Part shown: one piece after another, positions 40,802-50,708 of the stretch
Numbering within the stretch: position 1 is the stretch's first letter
Layout of the letters: each line of letters opens with the position of its first letter
Notes under the pieces: generated by a model
Told to the model about the DNA's origin: nothing
Databases searched by the model: none
Seen by the model: only the letters and a program-made list of their open reading frames with translations
Assembly: GCF_947494875.1 (NCBI RefSeq)
Contig: NZ_CANLWM010000002.1
Location: 372,001 to 436,000, forward strand
From: an uncultured Williamsia sp.
Lineage (GTDB): Bacteria > Actinomycetota > Actinomycetes > Mycobacteriales > Mycobacteriaceae
Reading direction: 5' to 3'
DNA length: 64,000 bases
Program-made: the position numbers and the translations under genes

Positions 40802-42115
40802 TTACTTCGGCAGCTTCGGCGTGATCTGCCGGTCGATGATCTGCTGGATCTGCGACTGCACCGACGACATCGTCGAGTTCACGTCGGCATTGCGCAGACC
40901 GATCTGCTCGAACCCGGTGCCGATGATCTTGTCGCCGCCGGGCACGAACACCCGCGCGTAGTCCTGCGAGGTGGTCTTCGGCAACTGGTTCACGGCGGTC
41001 GCGAAGTTCGGGTTCTTGGCGAGGAACTGCTCCGTCGACGCCGAGGTGAGCGCCGACTTCCGCACCGGCATGTAGCCGACCTTCTGGGAGAACAGCGTGG
41101 TGTTGTCGGTGTTCGTGATGAAGTCGATGAACTTCAGTGCGTTGACCTTGCGCTCGTCGCTGATCTTCGCCGGGATCGCCAGACCTGTTCCGCCGGTGAC
41201 GCATCCGGGTCCGTTCGGTGCCGGCAGGAAAGCAGTGCCGACGGGGAACTTCGCGTTCTTCGCGATGCCCGACAGGTCACCGGTCGACGCGATGGTCGAC
41301 GCGATGATCCCGGCGCCGAAGTCGTTGGCGATGTCGTTGGAGATCGCGGCGTACCGCTTGTCGTGGATGGAGCTGCGGAGATAGTTCGCGGCGGCGATCG
41401 AGCCCGGCTCGGTGAACGTCAGGTCGAAGCCGTCGGAGTAGCGGCCGCCGAACGTGCGCATGGGCCCCTGGAACGTCCAGCCGAGGTAGTCGGTGGCGTT
41501 GCCCCAGCCGTGGGCGAGTTTGCCCGACCCGACGACGTTCTGCAGTCGCGGGCCCCATTCGTCGAACTCCTGCCAGCTGGTCGGTCCGCGATCGGGCAGT
41601 CCGGCCTCCTGCCACACGGCCTTGTTGTAGTAGAACAGCGGCGTCGACCGGGCGTACGGCAGCGCCCAGTGCTTGTTGTTCCAGGCGTAATCGGCGTACA
41701 GCGAGTCGACGTAGTCGGACGTGTTCACCGACGCCTTGCCGAACAGGTCGTCGAGGGGTGCGATCGCACCGATCAGCGCGAAGTTGAACCACCACACATC
41801 GGAGAGCATCACGACGTCGGGGACGGCGCCGCCGGAGAGCGCGGCGTTGAACTTCTGCGCCACCTCCTCGTAGTTCTTGCCGCCGTCGACCAGCTGGACC
41901 TTCAGCGACGGGTTCGCCTGCTGGAAGCGGGTGATGAGTTCGTTCTCTACGTCGGTCGACTTGCCGGGATGGCTCGACCACCAGGTGATCGTGTTCGAAT
42001 CGCCTCCGCCGGAACCACTCCCGGAGTTGCCGGAGCCCACACACGCGGTGAGGACGCCCGCGGCTGCGGCGGTGACGCCCGCGGCGAGGAAGCCGCGACG
42101 GCTCAGTTCGACCAT
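40802..42115 (-). CDS. ugpB: Substrate-binding lipoprotein UgpB
   Basis: Extracytoplasmic solute-binding protein of the Ugp importer. 437 residues with a twin-arginine signal (SRRGFLAAG, Arg 6-7) ending in a lipobox VLTAC (Cys 25), so probably a Tat-exported lipoprotein. The N-terminal binding domain has ITWWSSHPGKSTDVENELITRF, then FALIGAIAPLDDLF and YARSTPLFYYNKAVW. M. tuberculosis UgpB binds glycerophosphocholine; specificity here is inferred from family. Between ugpE and ugpC. Confidence 0.92.
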   Translation of the reverse strand: MVELSRRGFLAAGVTAAAAGVLTACVGSGNSGSGSGGGDSNTITWWSSHPGKSTDVENELITRFQQANPSLKVQLVDGGKNYEEVAQKFNAALSGGAVPDVVMLSDVWWFNFALIGAIAPLDDLFGKASVNTSDYVDSLYADYAWNNKHWALPYARSTPLFYYNKAVWQEAGLPDRGPTSWQEFDEWGPRLQNVVGSGKLAHGWGNATDYLGWTFQGPMRTFGGRYSDGFDLTFTEPGSIAAANYLRSSIHDKRYAAISNDIANDFGAGIIASTIASTGDLSGIAKNAKFPVGTAFLPAPNGPGCVTGGTGLAIPAKISDERKVNALKFIDFITNTDNTTLFSQKVGYMPVRKSALTSASTEQFLAKNPNFATAVNQLPKTTSQDYARVFVPGGDKIIGTGFEQIGLRNADVNSTMSSVQSQIQQIIDRQITPKLPK

Positions 42116-42164
42116 GGTGATGACTCTTTCTCTGTGGACGGAGCGAGGTGACGTGCCGGTGTGG

Positions 42165-42992
42165 TCATCCCTTGACCGCGCCGGAGGTGAGACCGCGGAT
42201 CATCTGGCGCTGCAACGCCAGGAACACGGCGAGGACGGGGAGCATCGCGAGAACCGTCGCGGCCATCACCGGCCCCCAGTTGGTGAGGCCGTCGCTGTTC
42301 TGGAGCTTGGTCAGGCCGACGGGGAGGGTCGCGACCGAGGAGTCGTCGGCCATGAGGAACGGCCAGAGGTACTCGTTCCACTCGTTGACGATGGTGATGA
42401 CCGCGAACGCGACCATCGTCGGACCCGACAGCGGCAGGATGATCCGCCACAGCAATCGCAGGTGCCCGGCGCCGTCCATCCGCGCAGCCTCGATGATCTC
42501 GGCCGGGATCGACAGGAAGTGGTTGCGCATCAGGAACGTCCCGAACGCGACGCCGGCGAGCGGGACGATGATGCCCAGCAACGTGTTCCGATAGCCGAGC
42601 TGCGCGACGAGCGAGTAGTTCACGATGACGGTGATCTGGTTGGGCACCATCAGGGCGGCGATCACGACGACGAAGATCACCCGCTTGAACGGGAAGTGCA
42701 GGAACACCAGCCCGTAGGCCGACGCGATGCCGAGGACGAACTTGATGACCGCCAGTGCGGCGGTGACGATCACCGAGTTGCTGAGGAACCGCCAGAACGG
42801 GACCGACGTGGTGGCGTCGGAGTAGTTGGACGCGGCGAACACCCGTGGCCACCAGATCGCCGGTTGCACGTAGATGTCGCCGCGTTCCTTGAACGAGGTG
42901 AGCACCACCCACGCCAGGGGCACGGCGATGGCGAGGACGACGAGCACCATGGCCGCGTAGCCGGCGACCTGCGCTGTGCGCGTTCGGGTCAC
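42165..42992 (-). CDS. ugpE: ABC transporter permease UgpE
   Basis: Inner-membrane permease of the Ugp importer, MalG-type. 275 residues, six predicted helices. The EAA loop contacting the ATPase is clear: EAARMDGAGHLRLLWRIILP. Overlaps ugpA by four bases (ATGA-type). C-terminal RQMIRGLTSGAVKG is typical of the family. Confidence 0.92.
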   Translation of the reverse strand: MTRTRTAQVAGYAAMVLVVLAIAVPLAWVVLTSFKERGDIYVQPAIWWPRVFAASNYSDATTSVPFWRFLSNSVIVTAALAVIKFVLGIASAYGLVFLHFPFKRVIFVVVIAALMVPNQITVIVNYSLVAQLGYRNTLLGIIVPLAGVAFGTFLMRNHFLSIPAEIIEAARMDGAGHLRLLWRIILPLSGPTMVAFAVITIVNEWNEYLWPFLMADDSSVATLPVGLTKLQNSDGLTNWGPVMAATVLAMLPVLAVFLALQRQMIRGLTSGAVKG

Positions 42993-43921
42993 GACACCCG
43001 ACCCCGGTCCATGATCCGCACCTGCGCGACCGTGATCACCAGCAGGACGACGAACATCACCGTCGCGACGGTCGCGCCGTATCCGGCCCGGAAGTTGACG
43101 AACGACTCCTCATAGACCTGGTAGACCATCGTCGTCGTGCCGGTGCCCAGCGGACCGCCACGGGTCATCACGTTGATGATGTCGAAGACCTGCAGCGAGT
43201 TGAGCATCACCGTGATCGACAGGAAGTACGTCGTGGGCCGTAGTTGCGGCAGCAGCACCCGACGGAAGTACGTCCACGACGACGCGCCGTCGATCGCCGC
43301 GGCCTCGGAGAGGTCCTCGCGCCGGCCCTGCAGGGCGGCGAGGTAGATGACGAAGGCGTAGCCGACGTTCTTCCACAGGTAGGTCACCGTGATCATGAAC
43401 AGCGCCCAGTGCGGGTCCTGGTAGAAGTCCGGCGGCGACCCCAGACCGACGCGGTGCATCAGGTCGCGGACGAGACCGAAGTTCGGGTCGAAGACGAACT
43501 GGAACGCGATGCCGATGGCGGCGCCGGAGATGACGAACGGCGCGAACACCACAGACCGCACCAGGTTCCGGCCGCGCAACGTCCGGTCGAGCAGGAGCGC
43601 GAGAGCCAGTCCGATGACCATCGACCCGAGAACCGCTGCGACGGTGAAGATCACCGTGTTCGCGACGATCGTGCGGGTGTCGTCGCGGGTGAACCACTCG
43701 ATGTAGTTGGCGAGTCCGAGGAACCTGATGGTGTCCGACGAGATGTTCCAGTCGTAGAACGACAGTCGGATGTTCTCGATCAGCGGCCGGTAGGTGAAGA
43801 CGCCGAGCAGCACGAGGTTCGGGCCGACGATGACGAGGAACAGCGCCCAGTCACGCCATGGGCGGTTCCACAGCGACCCGCCTCCGGACCGCGGCAGGGT
43901 CCGTTCGGTGTCTGCGGGCAC
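42989..43921 (-). CDS. ugpA: ABC transporter permease UgpA
   Basis: Second permease of the Ugp importer, MalF-type. 310 residues from GTG 43921, six helices. N-terminal LFLVIVGPNLVLLGVFTYRPLIENIRLSFYDW, periplasmic loop, and the EAA motif EAAAIDGASSWTYFRRVLLPQLRP. First gene of the operon. A promoter is expected in the 78-bp gap to map but was not identified. Confidence 0.92.
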   Translation of the reverse strand: MPADTERTLPRSGGGSLWNRPWRDWALFLVIVGPNLVLLGVFTYRPLIENIRLSFYDWNISSDTIRFLGLANYIEWFTRDDTRTIVANTVIFTVAAVLGSMVIGLALALLLDRTLRGRNLVRSVVFAPFVISGAAIGIAFQFVFDPNFGLVRDLMHRVGLGSPPDFYQDPHWALFMITVTYLWKNVGYAFVIYLAALQGRREDLSEAAAIDGASSWTYFRRVLLPQLRPTTYFLSITVMLNSLQVFDIINVMTRGGPLGTGTTTMVYQVYEESFVNFRAGYGATVATVMFVVLLVITVAQVRIMDRGRVS

Positions 43922-43999
43922 CTCGGCAGCGTCGACGCAGAGATGGAACGGATGGTGACAACGGATGCGCCGTCAGGTGAACACTGACCGACGCGAGGG

Positions 44000-44794
44000 T
44001 CAGGACGGACGAACGGTGAGGATCCGAGGGCCGTCCTCGGTGACCGCGACGGTGTGCTCCCAGTGCGCCGCGCGGGAGCCGTCGTCGGTGGTGATGGTCC
44101 AGTCGTCGGCCTCGACGGAGGTCTCGGTGGTGCCGAGGGTGAGCATCGGCTCGATGGCGAGTGTGCTGCCGACGACGAGCCGCGGTCCGCGGCCGGGCTT
44201 CCCCTCGTTCGGCAGGAACGGCTCCATGTGCATCTGACGGCCGATCCCGTGACCGCCGTAGCCGGACACGATGCCGAACGACCGCCCGTACCGCTGCTCC
44301 GCGGCCCGCGTCTCCGCCTCGATCGCGTGGGACACGTCGGTCAGGCGGTTGTCGGGATGCATCAAGGCGATGCCGGCCTCCATGGACTCCCGGGTGGCCT
44401 CGGACAGATCGGCGTCGGCGTCGGACAGGTCACCCACCCCGAACGTCCACGCGGAGTCACCGTGCCAGCCGTCGAGGATCGCACCGCAGTCGATCGAGAC
44501 GAGGTCACCCTCGGCCAGCACGACGTCGGCCGACGGGATCCCGTGCACGACGACGTCGTTCACCGAGCTGCAGATCGACCCCGGGAACCCGTGGTAGCCC
44601 TTGAACGACGGCACGGCACCCGCGTCGCGGATCACCGACTCGGCGACCTCGTCGAGTTCCAGGGTGCTGACGCCCGCCCGGGCGGCCTCCCGCACCGCGA
44701 CGAGTGCCGCACCGACCACCGCACCCGCCGCCGCCATGGCGTCGAGCTCACCGGCGGAACGGAACGGCACGGTCTTCGTGCGGCGCAGACCCAT
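44000..44794 (-). CDS. map: Methionine aminopeptidase
   Basis: Removes N-terminal Met from nascent proteins. 264 residues. The five metal ligands are in [26 protein letters not shown] and [30 protein letters not shown] is the family signature. Four bases after adk, so it ends the secY-adk-map cluster. In many actinobacteria infA follows directly; here 7 kb of other genes intervene. Confidence 0.96.
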   Translation of the reverse strand: MGLRRTKTVPFRSAGELDAMAAAGAVVGAALVAVREAARAGVSTLELDEVAESVIRDAGAVPSFKGYHGFPGSICSSVNDVVVHGIPSADVVLAEGDLVSIDCGAILDGWHGDSAWTFGVGDLSDADADLSEATRESMEAGIALMHPDNRLTDVSHAIEAETRAAEQRYGRSFGIVSGYGGHGIGRQMHMEPFLPNEGKPGRGPRLVVGSTLAIEPMLTLGTTETSVEADDWTITTDDGSRAAHWEHTVAVTEDGPRILTVRPS

Positions 44795-44798
44795 CGGA

Positions 44799-45344
44799 TC
44801 AGACGTTCAGGGCGCGCAGGACCCGCTGGTGCACCTCGCCGACGTCTCCGACGGCGTCGATGACGGTGACCTGGTCGCCGTAGTAGTCGAGCAGCGGCGA
44901 GGTCTCCTTGACGTAGACCTGCATCCGGTTGCGGATGACGTCCTCGGTGTCGTCGGCGCGACCGCGGGCGAGCATGCGCTCGACGACGACGTCCTCGTCG
45001 ACGACGAAGGACAGCACCGCGTCGAGCGAGGTGCCCAGCTCGGACAGGATCTCGGTGAGCGCGTCGGCCTGCTCGGTCGAGCGAGGGAAGCCGTCGAGGA
45101 TGAAGCCGTTGGTGGCGTCGGGCTCCTGCACGCGGGCCTTCACCATGTCGATGGTGATCTGGGACGGCACGAGGTCGCCGGCGTCGAGGTACTTCTTCGC
45201 CTCGAGGCCGATCGACGTGCCCTCGGTGATGTTGGCGCGGAACAGGTCGCCGGTGGAGACGTGGGGGATGCCGAGGCTCTCGGACAGCATCTCCGCCTGT
45301 GTGCCCTTGCCGGCGCCGGGCGGACCGAGGATCACGAGTCTCAC
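44799..45344 (-). CDS. adk: Adenylate kinase
   Basis: Interconverts ATP plus AMP and two ADP. 181 residues from GTG 45344, whose GTGA overlaps the secY stop. P-loop GPPGAGKGT at 7-15, [25 protein letters not shown] and the [16 protein letters not shown] hinge. The LID is short and lacks the four-Cys zinc site, as in actinobacteria. Conserved secY-adk-map order. Confidence 0.96.
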   Translation of the reverse strand: MRLVILGPPGAGKGTQAEMLSESLGIPHVSTGDLFRANITEGTSIGLEAKKYLDAGDLVPSQITIDMVKARVQEPDATNGFILDGFPRSTEQADALTEILSELGTSLDAVLSFVVDEDVVVERMLARGRADDTEDVIRNRMQVYVKETSPLLDYYGDQVTVIDAVGDVGEVHQRVLRALNV

Positions 45345-46666
45345 TTCAGGAACCCTTCGTATTTGCGCTGCATGAGCTGGCTGTTGATCTGCTTCACGGT
45401 GTCCAGGCCGACGCCCACCATGATCAGCACCGCGGTGCCACCGAACGGCAGGTTCTGCACGCCGCCGGAGTTGCCGATCTCGAGGAACAGGTTGGGCAGG
45501 ACCGCGATCACGCCGAGGTAGATCGAGCCGGGCAGGGTGATGCGGCTCAGGACGTAGCCGAGGTGATCGGCCGTGGGCTGTCCGGGACGGATGCCCGGGA
45601 TGAAGCCGCCGTACTTCTTCATCTCGTCGGCGCGCTCGGCCGGGTTGAAGGTCACCGCCACGTAGAAGTACGTGAAGAAGATGATCATCAGGAAGTACAC
45701 GGCGATGTAGACACCGTTGCTGGGGTCCACCAGGTACTGCTGGATGTAGCGCTGCCACGTCGGCTGGTCACCGGAGCTGCTCTGCGTGAGCTGCACGATC
45801 AGGTTCGGCAGGTACAGCAGCGACGACGCGAAGATGACCGGGATGACGCCGGCCTGGTTGACCTTCAGCGGCAGGTAGGTCGACGAGCCGCCGTACATCT
45901 TCCGGCCCACCATGCGTTTGGCGTACTGCACCGGTATACGGCGTTGCCCCTGCTCGATGAAGACCACGCCCGCGACGATGATGACCGCCGCGACGACGAC
46001 GAGGGCGAAGACGAGTCCGCCGCGGGTGTCGAGGATCTGCTTGCCCTCGGCGGGGATGCGGGCGGCGATGCCGGCGAAGATCAGCAGCGACATGCCGTTG
46101 CCGATGCCGCGCTCGGTGATCAGCTCGCCGAACCACATGACGACGCAGGCGCCGGCGGTCATGACGAGCACGATGATGACGAGTCCGAAGATGGACTGGT
46201 CGCGCAGGATCTCGCTGCCGCGCGAGCAGTCGCGCAGCAGGTCACCGCGGTCGGCGAGGGCGACGATGCCGGTCGACTGCAGCAGTGCCAGCGCCACCGT
46301 GAGGTAGCGGGTGTACTGCGTCATCTTCGCCTGGCCGGACTGGCCCTCCTTGCGGAGCTGTTCGAAGCGCGGGATGACCACGGTCAGGAGCTGCACGATG
46401 ATGCTCGCCGTGATGTACGGCATGATGCCGATCGCGAACACCGACAGCTGCAGGAGCGCGCCGCCGGAGAACAGGTTGATCAGCGAGTAGATGCCGGCGG
46501 AGTTACCGCTCGACACCTCGCTGATGCACCCTCGGACGACCTTGTAGTCGACGCCCGGCGACGGGATCGTCGCGCCCAGTCGGTAGAGGACGAGAATCCC
46601 GATGACGAAGAGGATCTTCCGCCTCAGGTCCTGTGTCCGGATGGCCGAGACAACGGACGATCGCAC
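45341..46666 (-). CDS. secY: Preprotein translocase subunit SecY
   Basis: Core channel of the Sec translocon. 441 residues from GTG 46666, which follows AGGAGG by five bases. Ten helices. [26 protein letters not shown] starts the first helix, and the pore-plug segment is near residue 60. The C-terminal loops contain conserved [15 protein letters not shown]. It is 142 bp downstream of rplO and may have its own promoter in addition to spc read-through. Confidence 0.97.
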   Translation of the reverse strand: MRSSVVSAIRTQDLRRKILFVIGILVLYRLGATIPSPGVDYKVVRGCISEVSSGNSAGIYSLINLFSGGALLQLSVFAIGIMPYITASIIVQLLTVVIPRFEQLRKEGQSGQAKMTQYTRYLTVALALLQSTGIVALADRGDLLRDCSRGSEILRDQSIFGLVIIVLVMTAGACVVMWFGELITERGIGNGMSLLIFAGIAARIPAEGKQILDTRGGLVFALVVVAAVIIVAGVVFIEQGQRRIPVQYAKRMVGRKMYGGSSTYLPLKVNQAGVIPVIFASSLLYLPNLIVQLTQSSSGDQPTWQRYIQQYLVDPSNGVYIAVYFLMIIFFTYFYVAVTFNPAERADEMKKYGGFIPGIRPGQPTADHLGYVLSRITLPGSIYLGVIAVLPNLFLEIGNSGGVQNLPFGGTAVLIMVGVGLDTVKQINSQLMQRKYEGFLK

Positions 46667-46808
46667 TAATTCCTCCTGCCCAACGAACACGACCCCTGCG
46701 GCGTCGAGTCACCGGTCCGGGATGGTTCTGAACTCTAACAGCGGGTGCCGCGGGGCCTCGCCGAGCGCTGTCCGCGCCCGACGAGGACCCCGACGGACCC
46801 CTGCGGGG

Positions 46809-47249
46809 TCACACCAGTGTGGTGCTGCCGCCCGCGGCGGTGATCTTCTCCGTGGCCGAGCCCGAGAACTTGTTGGCCGAGACCTGCACGGCGACCGACA
46901 GGTCACCGTCGCCGAGGACCTTCACCAGCTCGTTCTTGCGCACCGCACCCTTGGCGACAAGGTCGTCGACGCCGATGGTGCCGCCCTCGGGGAACAGGCG
47001 AGCGATGTCGCCGACGTTCACCACCTGGTACTCGGTGCGGAACTTGTTGTTGAAGCCCTTGAGCTTGGGCAGCCGCATGTGGATGGGCATCTGCCCGCCC
47101 TCGAAGGCGGCCGGGACGTTCTTGCGCGCCTTGGTGCCCTTGGTGCCGCGACCCGCGGTCTTGCCCTTGGAGCCCTCACCGCGGCCGACGCGCGTCTTGT
47201 CGGTCTTCGACCCGGGTGCGGGCCGGAGGTGGTGCAGCTTGATGGTCAT
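46809..47249 (-). CDS. rplO: Ribosomal protein uL15
   Basis: 50S protein binding 23S rRNA domain II. 146 residues: [38 protein letters not shown] is the basic, Gly-rich extension, and [18 protein letters not shown] the conserved centre. Overlaps rpmD by four bases. Spc operon. Confidence 0.98.
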   Translation of the reverse strand: MTIKLHHLRPAPGSKTDKTRVGRGEGSKGKTAGRGTKGTKARKNVPAAFEGGQMPIHMRLPKLKGFNNKFRTEYQVVNVGDIARLFPEGGTIGVDDLVAKGAVRKNELVKVLGDGDLSVAVQVSANKFSGSATEKITAAGGSTTLV

Positions 47250-47434
47250 GACTTCTCAACCTCTTCGACGGTGACGAGGTGACGGACCACGTTGATGAGA
47301 CCGCGGTTCGCCGGGGTGTCCTCGCGCACGACGCTCTGACGGATCTTGCGCAGCCCGAGGGTGCGCAGGCTGTCGCGCTGGTTGCTCTTGGTTCCGATCG
47401 TGCCCTTGATCTGGGTGATCTTCAGGTCGGCCAT
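47246..47434 (-). CDS. rpmD: Ribosomal protein uL30
   Basis: 62-residue 50S protein, [36 protein letters not shown], with a ferredoxin-like fold. Sits between rpsE (one base gap) and rplO (four-base overlap), the standard spc operon place. Confidence 0.97.
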   Translation of the reverse strand: MADLKITQIKGTIGTKSNQRDSLRTLGLRKIRQSVVREDTPANRGLINVVRHLVTVEEVEKS

Positions 47435-47435
47435 G

Positions 47436-48098
47436 TCACACTCCCTGACCGGCTCGGGCCCGCAGCATGCCTGCCGGGGCGACGTCCTCGATCGGCAGAC
47501 CGCGGCGGGCCGCGACCTCCTCGGGACGCTGCAGCATCTTCAGCGCCGCCACGGTCGCGTGGACGACGTTGATGGCGTTGTCGGAGCCGAGGCTCTTGGC
47601 GAGGACGTCGTGGACGCCCGCGCACTCGAGCACGGCGCGCACCGCGCCACCGGCGATCACACCGGTACCGGGCGATGCCGGGCGCAGCATGACGACACCG
47701 GCCGCGGCCTCACCCTGGACGGGGTGGGTCACGGTGCTGCCGATCAGCGGCACACGGAAGAAGTTCTTCCGGGCCTCCTCGACGCCCTTCTGGATGGCGG
47801 CGGGGACCTCTTTGGCCTTGCCGTAGCCGACGCCGACCATGCCCTGGCCGTCACCGACGACGACGAGCGCCGTGAAGGAGAACCGCCGGCCGCCCTTGAC
47901 GACCTTCGAGACACGGTTGATGGCGACGACGCGCTCGAGCTGGTTGCGGTCGTTGTCACGTCCGCCGCGGTTGTCGCGACGGTCGTTGCCGCCGCGCCCG
48001 CCGCCACGGCGGTCGTTACCGCCGGCAGCGCCCGCGGGGGCGTTGGGGTCGTTGGTGGCGGGTCCGGTTCCGCCGTCACGCCGTTGACGTCCCGGCAT
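47436..48098 (-). CDS. rpsE: Ribosomal protein uS5 with Gly/Arg/Asn-rich N-terminus
   Basis: 30S protein near the A-site, involved in fidelity and helicase activity. The S5 core starts at about residue 55 with [31 protein letters not shown] and ends with the C-terminal domain [22 protein letters not shown]. The first 50 residues are a disordered Gly/Asn/Arg-rich extension ([21 protein letters not shown]), longer than in E. coli. 220 residues. Confidence 0.97.
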   Translation of the reverse strand: MPGRQRRDGGTGPATNDPNAPAGAAGGNDRRGGGRGGNDRRDNRGGRDNDRNQLERVVAINRVSKVVKGGRRFSFTALVVVGDGQGMVGVGYGKAKEVPAAIQKGVEEARKNFFRVPLIGSTVTHPVQGEAAAGVVMLRPASPGTGVIAGGAVRAVLECAGVHDVLAKSLGSDNAINVVHATVAALKMLQRPEEVAARRGLPIEDVAPAGMLRARAGQGV

Positions 48099-48147
48099 CA
48101 GATGGTCCTTCCATGGGTACGTGCGGTGGTGGTCGTGTGGGTGCTCA

Positions 48148-48549
48148 TCAGAACGCGAGCCCTCCCTCGCGGGCGGCGTCGGCCAGAGCCGCGATACGCC
48201 CGTGGTAGTCGCGACCACCGCGGTCGAAGACCACGGCGTCGACGCCGGCGGCCTTCGCGCGGGCGGCGATCAGCTCGCCGACCTTCTTGCTCTGCGCCGA
48301 CTTGTCGCCACCTGCCGAACGGACCTCGGCCTCGATGGTCGAGGCGGCCGCCAGGGTCTTGCCGGCCAGGTCGTCGACGAGCTGCACGTGGATGTGCCGC
48401 GATGACCGCTTCACGACCAGGCGGGGCCGCTGGGGCGTGCCGCTGATCTTCTTGCGGAGCCGGAAGTGGCGACGCGCCACGGACCGCCGACGGCGGGTCG
48501 AGACGTCCTTGCCCACCGGGGTGTGCTGCTTGGTTGTCGTGTCACTCAT
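48148..48549 (-). CDS. rplR: Ribosomal protein uL18
   Basis: 5S rRNA-binding protein of the central protuberance. 133 residues with [40 protein letters not shown] and the conserved [26 protein letters not shown] ending. Spc operon, one base after rplF. Confidence 0.98.
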   Translation of the reverse strand: MSDTTTKQHTPVGKDVSTRRRRSVARRHFRLRKKISGTPQRPRLVVKRSSRHIHVQLVDDLAGKTLAAASTIEAEVRSAGGDKSAQSKKVGELIAARAKAAGVDAVVFDRGGRDYHGRIAALADAAREGGLAF

Positions 48550-48550
48550 G

Positions 48551-49087
48551 TCACTTACCCGTCTTTCCGACCTTGCGCCGGATCTGCTCGCCCTCGTAGC
48601 GGATGCCCTTGCCCTTGTAGGGGTCCGGGCGCCGGAGGCGGCGGATGTTGGCGGCGATCTGGCCGACCTGCTGCTTGTCGATGCCCGAGACCGAGAACTT
48701 CGTCGGCGACTCGACGGCGAAGGTGATGCCCTCGGGGGCGGTGATGGGAACCGGGTGGCTGTAGCCGAGCGCGAACTCGAGGTCGCGGCCCTTCAGCTGC
48801 ACGCGGTAGCCGACGCCGAAGATCTCCATCTTCGTCGTGTAGCCCTGCGTCACACCGACGACCAGGTTGTTGATGAGCGAGCGACTCAGACCGTGCAGGG
48901 CACGGCTGCGACGCTCGTCGTCGGGGCGGGTGACGACGATGGAGCCGTCCTCGGTCGCCACGTCGATCGGCTCCGAGACGGTCAGCGCGAGCTCACCCTT
49001 CGGGCCCTTGACGAGGACGTCGCGGCCCTCGATCTTCACGTCCACTCCGGCCGGGATGGTGACCGGGTTCTTTCCGATACGCGACAT
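48551..49087 (-). CDS. rplF: Ribosomal protein uL6
   Basis: 50S protein near the GTPase centre. 178 residues, two tandem L6 domains: [17 protein letters not shown] then [13 protein letters not shown] and the second domain ending in [27 protein letters not shown]. Spc operon between rpsH and rplR. Confidence 0.98.
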   Translation of the reverse strand: MSRIGKNPVTIPAGVDVKIEGRDVLVKGPKGELALTVSEPIDVATEDGSIVVTRPDDERRSRALHGLSRSLINNLVVGVTQGYTTKMEIFGVGYRVQLKGRDLEFALGYSHPVPITAPEGITFAVESPTKFSVSGIDKQQVGQIAANIRRLRRPDPYKGKGIRYEGEQIRRKVGKTGK

Positions 49088-49100
49088 GTCTATGTGCCCC

Positions 49101-49499
49101 TTACCAGACGTAGGCGAGGACTTCGCCGCCCACGCCCTGGTTGGCTGCCTGGCGGTCGGTCAGCAGGCCGGAGGACGTGGAGATGATCGCCACGCCCAGG
49201 CCGCCGAGCACCTTCGGCAGGTTGGTGGACTTCGCGTACACCCGCAGGCCGGGCTTGGAGACGCGCCGCAGACCGGCGATGCTCCGCTCACGGCTGGGGC
49301 CGTACTTCAGGGTGACGACGAGGTTCTTGCCGACCTCGGCGTCCTCGGTGCGGTACTCGGTGATGTAGCCCTCGCGCTTGAGGATCTCGGCGATGTTCAC
49401 CTTGATCTTCGACGACGGCAGGGTCACCTCGTCGTGGAACGCCGAGTTGGCGTTGCGCAGACGTGTCAAGAAGTCTGCGATCGGATCAGTCATGGTCAT
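49101..49499 (-). CDS. rpsH: Ribosomal protein uS8
   Basis: Central 30S assembly protein, also the translational repressor of the spc operon in E. coli. 132 residues, [18 protein letters not shown] to [21 protein letters not shown]. It is now the first ribosomal gene after an 8.5-kb insertion that separates it from rpsN. A near-consensus promoter stands at 49811-49783. Alternative start at 49493. Confidence 0.97.
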   Translation of the reverse strand: MTMTDPIADFLTRLRNANSAFHDEVTLPSSKIKVNIAEILKREGYITEYRTEDAEVGKNLVVTLKYGPSRERSIAGLRRVSKPGLRVYAKSTNLPKVLGGLGVAIISTSSGLLTDRQAANQGVGGEVLAYVW

Positions 49500-49843
49500 G
49501 AGTGACCGTCAACCTTTCTCGCAGTGGTTCCCATACAGCACGCTCGCGCCGGTTCCGCCAGTGTCTGTGACACCAGCGGCCTGTCCCGTGACGTGGTGGG
49601 CCTTCCACGAAGTCGGATTCGTGTTCCGCACCGACAGGCGTGCAGGTGCGGGGCCGTACTCCAGCGGTGCTCGCGCAGCCGCCGGCATCTGCGGCCGTCA
49701 GGCCGAGAAGAAGAGCGTCCCCCGGATCCGGAGACCCCGACGAGCGCACGGCACGACGAGCCCCGGTTCGGGCAACCGCTCAAGTGTAGAGAAAGCCGCG
49801 CGTGCGACCAAATCAGTCGTGGTCAGGGGCGCGCGGGGCCGCC
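49500..49843. other. rpsH leader and promoter region
   Basis: Contains the rpsH promoter and a leader of about 275 nt. No convincing gene is seen; the open frame that overlaps the rpsH start is Arg/Pro-rich and looks like a shadow. The long leader could carry an S8-type or other regulatory fold, which I could not resolve by eye. Confidence 0.5.
49783..49811 (-). promoter_or_regulatory. Promoter driving the separated spc genes
   Basis: On the minus strand TTGGTC (49811-49806), a 17-base spacer and TACACT (49788-49783) match the housekeeping sigma-70-type consensus well. It is oriented towards rpsH, about 280 nt upstream of its start. This promoter would be required because rpsH no longer follows rpsN. 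Confidence 0.65.
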
Positions 49844-49975
49844 TCAGGCGCCGAGCGGGTGGACGAGGAGGCCGAACACGAGGGCGATCGGTTGCAGCAC
49901 CGCGGTCGTCACCAGGTCCCTCGGGTGGTGAGCCATGAAGTCCACCAGGACCCCGAACAGCGCGTCGGTCGTCAT
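49844..49975 (-). CDS. Possible 43-residue hydrophobic peptide
   Basis: ATG 49975, nine bases after the EthD-like stop. The peptide has a polar start with a central hydrophobic helix (LQPIALVFGLLVHPL) and could be a small membrane protein. There is no clear ribosome site; translational coupling to the upstream gene is possible. It is too short to be certain. Confidence 0.35.
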   Translation of the reverse strand: MTTDALFGVLVDFMAHHPRDLVTTAVLQPIALVFGLLVHPLGA

Positions 49976-49984
49976 GGCATGAAG

Positions 49985-50659
49985 TTATCCCGTTGCACCG
50001 GTCCCGACCGTGTGGACCCGCCGCACGGTCGGCACGACGTCGATGTCGCGATGGGCGCCGATCGACACGACGCTGTCGAGCATCGCCGCCATCCGTCGGC
50101 TCAACTCCTCGTCGTTGCCGGCGCTGCCGTAGAAGGCATGGGGATCGTGGGCTGCGGCAACCGGGAAGAGTTCCTCGACGATGCCGTCGACGTGCTCGAC
50201 GTCGTCGGTGACCGCCCGCACCGCGATGTTCTGCACGTAGCCGAAGGTGCCCTGGGTGGCGATGGCCACCGGCGTGTGGCTGCCGATCCACCGCGCGAGC
50301 CACTCGTCGTGGGTCAGGTCCGGGGGCCGCCGCAGGAACGCGACGTTCGCCATCGCGTCCGCCGGCTCACCGTCGGGCGTGGTCGGCGGACGAATCGGTG
50401 TGCGGCGCTGCACCTCCCAGCCCACCACACGCCGGGCGACCTCGTGCAGCGCCGCCTCGACGGGAGCGGGGTCGTCGGCGTCGACGGTGACCACCGCGTC
50501 GATCGGCTCCGGCATGGCCTGCAGCGCCAGAGCACCGGCGAAGCGTGGATCGCCGGCGACGTTGGTCTGCACGGTGCGGGCGCCCGTGCGTCGATGCAGT
50601 GCGGGGTCGAGAACAGCCTGCGGGTCGTCGCACCACACCGCGAACACGAAGTCGGACAT
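49985..50659 (-). CDS. EthD-domain protein
   Basis: EthD-type dimeric alpha/beta barrel protein, function unknown. About 224 residues from ATG 50659 (50671 also possible). The EthD signature is in the middle: RRPPDLTHDEWLARWIGSHTPVAIATQGTFGYVQNIAVR. The first 90 residues are Ala/Asp-rich. EthD proteins often act in degradation pathways, but neither this gene nor its neighbours suggest a substrate. First gene of the spc insertion on the minus strand, divergent from the lipase. Confidence 0.75.
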   Translation of the reverse strand: MSDFVFAVWCDDPQAVLDPALHRRTGARTVQTNVAGDPRFAGALALQAMPEPIDAVVTVDADDPAPVEAALHEVARRVVGWEVQRRTPIRPPTTPDGEPADAMANVAFLRRPPDLTHDEWLARWIGSHTPVAIATQGTFGYVQNIAVRAVTDDVEHVDGIVEELFPVAAAHDPHAFYGSAGNDEELSRRMAAMLDSVVSIGAHRDIDVVPTVRRVHTVGTGATG

Positions 50660-50708
50660 GGGGCTGATCATGCTCTCCGACGTCGCCCGAGCTGGTTCAC
50701 TTCACCGC

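Noticed and set aside
49101-49751. 87-codon frame overlapping the rpsH start
   Set aside because: Arg/Gly/Pro-rich with no motif and overlaps the rpsH leader; more likely a chance frame.
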